DNA of 64,000 nucleotides from positions 1 through 64,000 of the forward strand of contig JAAEAF010002769.1 in the NCBI GenBank assembly GCA_011037195.1, given 5' to 3'. The stretch is from Triatoma infestans. Taxonomy: Eukaryota; Arthropoda; Insecta; Hemiptera; Reduviidae. Below, piece after piece: positions 58,790 through 64,000 of this stretch. Under the pieces are notes generated by a model. It worked only from the letters and a program-made list of their open reading frames with translations, was not told the DNA's origin and did no database searches. Both the position numbers and the translations under genes were made by a program. Numbering within the stretch: the first letter of the stretch is position 1; the number at the start of each line of letters is the position of its first letter.

Positions 58790-61700
58790 GTAAGCAATAG
58801 TGAATATGGTGAAATAGTGAATAGTGAATAGAAAGGTGGTGTAATTGGTCGTTTTTGTATATTACAGAAATCTGTAGAGGTAGGAATTCATTTAGAATTA
58901 GGCTTGTGTTTATTTTGCCTTACATACAGTTTATAAAAATTGGACATATTTTTAGAAATGATTATGTGTAAATTCAGATACTGTATTTTTAAGATGACAA
59001 CTTTGTAAGAGCCCTTATATTGGTATTCTAAAAAAAGTATAGTGACTTGAGAGAGAGTTTTTCAAATAATTTCACATGTTGGTGTGATTGTGCCGGAATC
59101 GTTCACTCTTAAATATATATTTTTAGTTATACAGTGGCTTAATACTGGTATATATATTTATACAGGATGTTCCGATTTTCAATTTGAAATCTTCCTCAGT
59201 GGTAGGACATCAAAAATACTGAGCAATATAGTCATTAGGGATTTGAATTTGTCACTTCGTTTTCGTGAATATTAAAAAAAAATGAATGAGTACTGTAAAA
59301 AATTATCAGTATTTTTAATAATTTTGATAATAAATTTTCAAGAATTTAGTACAGATTCAACTGATCCTATTAAAACAACAAAAAAAAATCTGGTGTGAAG
59401 CACTCATGTACAGCAGTTACAGTTATGTTGGACAAAAATATGCCCATCAACCAACAGTGAGCTATAGAGGCGCTAAGGCGGCCCGCCTGAACCGGAACTT
59501 GGCATCTAGGCTAAGTACCAATCTAGCAGCTAGCACTGAACTAATCTCGCCCCACGCTAAGTTTATTTTGCTTCCCTTTCCACTGCCAAAAGCTTGAATT
59601 TAAAATTATGACAACCTGTTATTGAAAATGTGTTGATTATTTGGTTGGGTTTCAAGGAAGAGGAACATGATTGCTAGAATCGTTGCTATTGTGGTTTATT
59701 ACTTTTTCAGAAAAATTCTCAGATGTTAACTTATTTCAGAAGCGGATATCTTGGTTATCAGAGATATTTTCCATGATAGTCTGCTTCATTTTATGGTCAT
59801 CGACCGCTTGATAAAACAGTGCGATAATACAGACTTACACAGAGCAAAACAGTTTATACACTCATTGTGTATAATGCCACAACAATAACGATGCCAACAT
59901 ACGTTGATTTATTGTTTGTTTTATGAAGGCATACCTACCTGTTCCTTTTCACTTTTGCGCTTTTGTTTATTATCATTAAGGCGCGTCAACATCTGATATC
60001 ATTGGCGCCTGGAGTCTACTTGATGCACTGCCGGCCTCCTGACAGTGTTCTGTTGTTACAGACAACACTGTCCATCATCGGAATGAGTTGTAGAGGCTTT
60101 TAGGGCGAGATCTAAGAGCAGCACTGCTGGATTCGAACCCGTGACCTCCGCGTTCCAAGTCCATTGCGCTACCCCTGAACTAATCTCGCCGCTAACACTT
60201 TATTATTATTCTATTTTTTCTTTATCCAGATTGTCTTTCAGATATTCTATGATATATATTTGTCGTTTGTGCAGTGTGTGTTTGGTTGAGGAAGGTGCCT
60301 CATGAAGAATTTCTTCTGGAAACACTACTAGGTAACTGCAGAAGTAAGGAGGAAACAGTCACTCTTACAGATACTTTCCTCCAATATTTAATCTCAGCAC
60401 AGACATTCACTGGTCATCAAGGGACCTTCATTTCTGACTCACTTATTTCTGTCTTCTGTTCTGTACAAACCAATGACATTGTAGATAAGGTATGTTCCAT
60501 AACTTTTTCCAGGACTTGTAGTGTTTCTTGGTTTTAGTGGTTGAAAAAAAATAGTAGAATGTTTACTCCTTCATCTTTGACAGAAAGACTGTTGTCGTCT
60601 ACATGTTCATTAAAAAACGTGAGTGTGGCAAGTTTATCTATAAGTTGTAGCTGGTGTCAAAACTCCTGTTTGATGTATCTGAAACCAATTTTGTTTTCGA
60701 ATTATTGACATCCTACATGCTTTTAGTAATTTTAGTGTAAGTCAGAATTCATATTGGTTCATCTTTACTCAATTGCAGCCTATACTGGTTATTGCATTTT
60801 CAAGTCTGCTGAGAAAATGACTTTTGCTTAAGGCTATGCCCTTATGAGAGAGCAGATCTGCCTATCAGGCATTATATATATCTATTCAGTGTTGAAAATG
60901 AATTATTTTTTGTAGACCAAGTCATGTTTGTAAATTATTATAGCTCCCTTATTCATTGTAGGAATTAAATGCATCGCTGTTGTAGTCTGCGCATTTGATA
61001 TATTTCGTATCACTAGTTATTTAGTAGTGGTGTTGATATTTCAAAAATTATATGATGTTATATATTATCCAGGGTGCTGAGGTACTGACCAAGGTCGGTG
61101 AGGGCGAAAGGGACTCTCAGATGGACTTGGCGAAGGTAGTACCTGGTTTAACTTCTCTGGAAATGTTGGTTCCTCAAGTACAAGCTGCTACAGTCAATGT
61201 TGTGCAGGTAATTTTGTTTCAATGTTTCTTTATTATTACCTTGTAAACTCTAGGAATTTAGTTATTCTTTTTGCACTTTTTCTTGCTGCTGCAGCAGCGG
61301 TTCTGGGAAATTTTTGGAATTGAGAGTTTTCACAGAAAATATACGTTTTGGGTAGGAAAAAATATTTTTAGCGATTTGTGTGTGTGTGTGTGTATGTGTG
61401 TGTTTGTTTGTTTTGTGTATGCATGAGGGGGAACAAAATAAAAACGAAAAATTGCAAAAAGCTCAAACTTGATATTCTGTTTAGGTATCAGCAAAAAATC
61501 CAGAAACGAAGGTTTTGGTCAATATCCGCTATAGGAAGTGCGAATTTACTGAATTTTTTAAATAAATATTTCGCGATTTTTTCGAAATTGATTTAATTTG
61601 TAGGCATGTTATCTGCATTTTCCCTTTTTTCTAAACATTTTCTCGAAAAATTTGGTTTTTGGGTTTAGGAGAGATGTGATATAGACCTCCATATAAGGCT

Positions 61701-62325
61701 TCATTTCAATATATAATTAAATTCCACTATTTATATAGGAAAATTTAATGTTAAATCATATTAATATGACTAATACGTTGTAAAACATGTTTGCTATACC
61801 CCTCCATTCATGGTAGTCTAATTGTAGTTGGCCATTAGGCCTGCCTTAAGGGAAACATAAGTATCATATTATTTTAGTTGCCTTCACGCGTTAGTCTAGG
61901 CTAGCGCACTCGCCGTTGGTGCGAGTATTCAGGGTTCTATTCCCGTGAGAGCAAAGATGATATTGACCCGGCATCATGAGAAAAAGTGGGAGCTACAGTT
62001 AGTGGCGAAACTTGACCCTTCATCGGCTGTTGTGCTAAAGGTTTTTTGTTTTTTGCTTGGTTATAAATTATTTTATTATTTACAGGTGTCTGGCAGCAGC
62101 GCTGTTGCGAATCCCCAACCCCCAGTGCCGGTAACTCCTGGCCAAAACAGTATTCTTACTCCGGTTTCAGTGGTATCGGGTCCAGATGTAGGGGACAGCA
62201 ATAGCAGTGGTCATGGTATTACTGATATACGTGACAATCGTTCTTTGGTACATCAGAATTGTGCATCAGTTGCTGAGCAAGTGTCAGATACGCTTAGTAA
62301 AGCGGATGATTCCCATACAATTCAG
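58590..62325 (+). CDS. Unidentified plus-strand gene, four internal exons, continuing past the window
   Basis: Exons 58590-58789, 60275-60489, 61073-61207 and 62086-62325 have good AG/GT borders and compatible phases, and join into one open frame of about 195 residues. The second exon is hydrophobic-helical (VPHEEFLLETLL, LTDTFLQYLI). The third is acidic then helical (GERDSQMDLAKV, SLEMLVPQVQAATVNVVQ). The fourth is a Pro/Ser-rich linker (NPQPPVPVTPGQNSILTP). This looks like a piece of a large scaffold or HEAT-type protein, but I do not recognise the family and assign no function. Neither the start nor the stop is in the modelled exons. A possible non-coding first exon is at 48863-48893. Confidence 0.7.
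59755..59820 (-). repeat. Truncated family 2 repeat
   Basis: Minus-strand CGGTCGATGACCATAAAATG, then GCAGACTATCATGGAAAATA. The 5' half of the hammerhead-like core is absent. Confidence 0.75.
59976..60197 (-). mobile_element. tRNA-derived SINE, near full length
   Basis: Minus sense. The tail complement GGCGCGTCAACATCTGATAT lies at the left. The body contains a GACAGTGTT...AACACTGTC inverted block. At the right is a tRNA-like head with the B box complement GGATTCGAACCC (60129-60140) and ATTGCGCTACCC. It lies in the intron before exon 2 of the unidentified plus gene. Confidence 0.85.
60275..60489 (+). CDS. Unidentified plus gene, exon 2 of 4 seen
   Basis: 215 nt: two nucleotides complete a split codon, then 71 codons to a GTATGT donor in phase 0. 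It encodes VWLRKVPHEEFLLETLLGNC and SDSLISVFCSVQTNDIVDK. Only one frame is open, which supports real coding sequence. Confidence 0.75.
60500..61070. other. Intron of the unidentified plus gene
   Basis: No recognised element. Confidence 0.5.
61073..61207 (+). CDS. Unidentified plus gene, exon 3 of 4 seen
   Basis: 135 nt, 45 codons, phase 0 at both ends, between a CCAG acceptor and a GTAATT donor. GC content and codon use are clearly higher than in the flanking intron. Confidence 0.75.
61255..61690 (+). repeat. Partial copy of the dispersed TIR repeat family with a (TG)n run
   Basis: GAGAGTTTTCACAGAAAATA, AAACTTGATATTCTGTTTAG and GGTATCAGC blocks in family order. The variable GT-rich part, also present in the 44.18 kb copy, is a TG run at 61377-61410. 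Confidence 0.7.
61880..61950 (+). other. tRNA-like SINE head fragment
   Basis: TAGTCTAGGCTAGCGCACTC, CGCCGTTGGTGCGAG and a B box GGTTCTATTCC (61931-61941) resemble pol III internal promoter boxes. No cloverleaf closes, so it is not a tRNA gene. Confidence 0.45.
62086..62325 (+). CDS. Unidentified plus gene, exon 4 of 4 seen
   Basis: 240 nt, 80 codons, phase 0 at both ends (TTTACAG acceptor, GTAAAT donor). It is low-complexity, with Pro, Val, Ser and Asn-rich stretches, then SVAEQVSDTLSKADD. It reads as a disordered linker inside a larger protein. Confidence 0.75.
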
Positions 62326-62329
62326 GTAA

Positions 62330-63400
62330 ATGTGTTTTCTAAAAAAAGGTAAATGGCCAAATTATATATTTATTATGAATAAAATTCCAAAAAAAAAAGT
62401 CTAATAAAAAAGAAATGGTACACATCAGATAAAATGACAGATGCAACACAAGAATACCGATTTATCAAGTCTAAGTGGACTATACACTAACATTAATTTA
62501 TATGCAAGTATATACATATACATTTACCAATAGTCGCCTGTTGTAAAAAACAAAATAAACAAATTAGACATTACTATTGCAAAAAAAAAAAATCTAATAT
62601 AAACACAACGATTGCATATCATAAGAGAAGGTAATCTTAAGGTAATGTATGGTCGGTCACTTTTATGCTATCTTCTTTACTAATTAAGAAGTTTTGCAGG
62701 TAAATATTTGAACTTTACTTATGCCCGGCCTTCAAGACAATAAGCGTGCGGAAATAGATAAGTGATCCACTTATTTTCGAGTTTGACCGGCTAAGTGATT
62801 ATTTTTTTTGTATCCAAGGGAGGTACGGGACCCCGGTAAAAGAGATTAGTGAAGGTCCGTATAATATAAACAAATATTTATAAGTAATTCCCGCTGTGTG
62901 CTTTACTATACACTACATTGAAGGGACTACCATAAGTACTCTTATTTTTTTTTTTGAACCTTATATCTATAATTCTTTATATATATATAAATTTCTTTTA
63001 AAAACTAAAGGTCCTTAATAATATACTTCACCTTTATTAATATTATCCACTGTCAGTTGTTACGCCTAAAACTGCGTAATTGCCACTAGCTCAATGGAGA
63101 CGGGAAAGAGGAGAAGGTTAGGAGACCATTAGGGCAAGAGAAAATAATAATAATTATAATCTTAAATACTAACAACCAATAATTAAAAAAAAATTGGGGG
63201 CGCCACGTTAGTTTTTCTTGTAAAAAGGGGAGGGGTAAACTACGAAACCCCTGGATAGGACGGGAATTCGAATAAGGGGAGAGGAACAGGTAAACGGATC
63301 GCTAGAGAAGGAGGCACGTTAGAATAAAAATAAAATAAAAAAAACGAGATAGAAAGCCAGCCGAAACAACAACAACAACAAAAAAAATAATTATATAAAA
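62330..63400. other. Intron or flank of the unidentified plus gene, nothing recognised
   Basis: A/T-rich with GC-richer patches near 62730-62850 and 63180-63300. No further exon identified. Confidence 0.4.
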
Positions 63401-63408
63401 AGTACAGG

Positions 63409-63472
63409 CTGAGAATCGAACCGTAGTTTCTCAGCTGGTAGTGTGGCCCTTTAATCCGTTTGGCCACCTTCG
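63409..63472 (-). other. tRNA-like pol III box sequence
   Basis: Minus strand: GGTGGCCAAACGGATTAAAG (A-box-like) and GGTTCGATTCTCAGCC (B box), with AGGCTGAGAA/TTCTCAGCT pairing inside. The acceptor stem is not complete. It is a SINE head or tRNA pseudogene. Confidence 0.45.
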
Positions 63473-63709
63473 TCTCTTATTACGAACTTGCTCTCCACCA
63501 GCTATATGCTTTCTCTTACTACACTTAATTCTGATTTCTATTACGTACCCCTTTTTCCATTGGGCCAGATAGATGTACTTATTCCAAGAAAACCACAAAA
63601 AAAAAAGAAAAATAAAGCCAATTGGCCTTACCTGATAATCTTTTTTTTCTTACTTCTTTTTTTGTTGTAAATGAGAAAAAAAAAACGAACCATTCGAGGA
63701 CGATCTGCT

Positions 63710-63739
63710 TCTCTCGCTCTCTCTCTCTCTCTCTCTCTT
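63710..63739. repeat. (CT)n microsatellite
   Basis: Uninterrupted CT dinucleotides after TCTCGCT. Confidence 0.95.
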
Positions 63740-64000
63740 AATTGTGGATGCTGTACCCTCAATTAAATTATTTGTAGGCAATAGTTAAAATAAAGAAGTC
63801 ATCTACAAAAAAAAATATACATTTATTGTATCGGTACAAAACAAAAATGAGAAAAATAAATAACACCAAAATAAAAAAAACTTGAAATTGGAAAAAAATA
63901 AAACCAATTTGTACAAAATGAAGCAAAAAAAAAATATAGATTAAAATAAGTGGCCACTTTGAATCCAACTAAAACAGTACTCTGAGTATAAGTTGATCAG

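Noticed and set aside
58590..62325. Assignment of the plus gene to giant ubiquitin-ligase families such as UBR4 or BIRC6
   Set aside because: The helical and Pro/Ser-rich composition made these tempting, but no diagnostic motif is visible in the exons, so I left the gene unnamed.

Overview
This is eukaryotic nuclear DNA, very AT-rich, with small exons in kilobase introns and dense decayed mobile elements. Two genes can be modelled exon by exon. Their content (an SH3-PX-BAR sorting nexin of the SNX9/SH3PX1 type, and a TRIM71/LIN-41/Wech-type B-box/NHL protein without a filamin domain) and the mix of mariner, Tc1, piggyBac, gypsy, R2/R4-like and jockey-like elements and tRNA-derived SINEs point to an arthropod. 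A chelicerate is possible, but I cannot prove the lineage.

Layout. 1-9.3 kb: intergenic, with a non-LTR endonuclease fragment (about 4.7 kb), a foldback repeat (5.3 kb) and a decayed piggyBac-like element (6.4-7.3 kb). 9.3-22.7 kb: the SNX9-like gene on the minus strand, 11 coding exons giving 515 residues, with mariner, Tc1 and SINE debris in its introns. 23.2-25 kb: repeats, including a hammerhead-like motif at 23.33 kb and a reverse-transcriptase fragment. 25-36 kb: AT-rich sequence without recognisable exons, possibly partly the 3' UTR of the next gene. 36.0-40.5 kb: six 3' exons of a TRIM71/Wech orthologue on the minus strand. 40.5-48.5 kb: repeats, including a TIR element (44.06-45.10 kb) split by a 369-bp palindrome, and stacked non-LTR debris (45.7-48.0 kb). 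48.55-48.90 kb: a candidate divergent promoter. 49-58 kb: gypsy integrase debris, a long-TIR DNA transposon and a SINE nested in the integrase. 58.6-62.3 kb: four exons of an unidentified plus-strand gene that continues past the window. 62.3-64 kb: repeats.

The most notable observation is a set of dispersed repeats that share one RNA-like architecture: a short stem I, CUGANGA, one extra nucleotide, a hairpin, GAAA, a tiny self-complementary stem III ending in GUC, then the other side of stem I. At least two families with unrelated sequences fit it (23.33 kb and 44.66 kb), and several foldback relatives fit it partly (5.3, 36.4/37.2, 51.4 and 55.2 kb). This resembles variant type-I hammerhead ribozymes known from Penelope-like retroelements. 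Most copies occur as inverted pairs, and one pair is flanked by a perfect 16-bp target-site duplication.

The two identified genes have no obvious functional link. The sorting nexin would act in endocytic membrane remodelling. The TRIM-NHL protein would act in post-transcriptional control or muscle attachment. All coordinates and splice sites were read by eye from GT/AG, phase and protein similarity; no alignment or RNA evidence was available.
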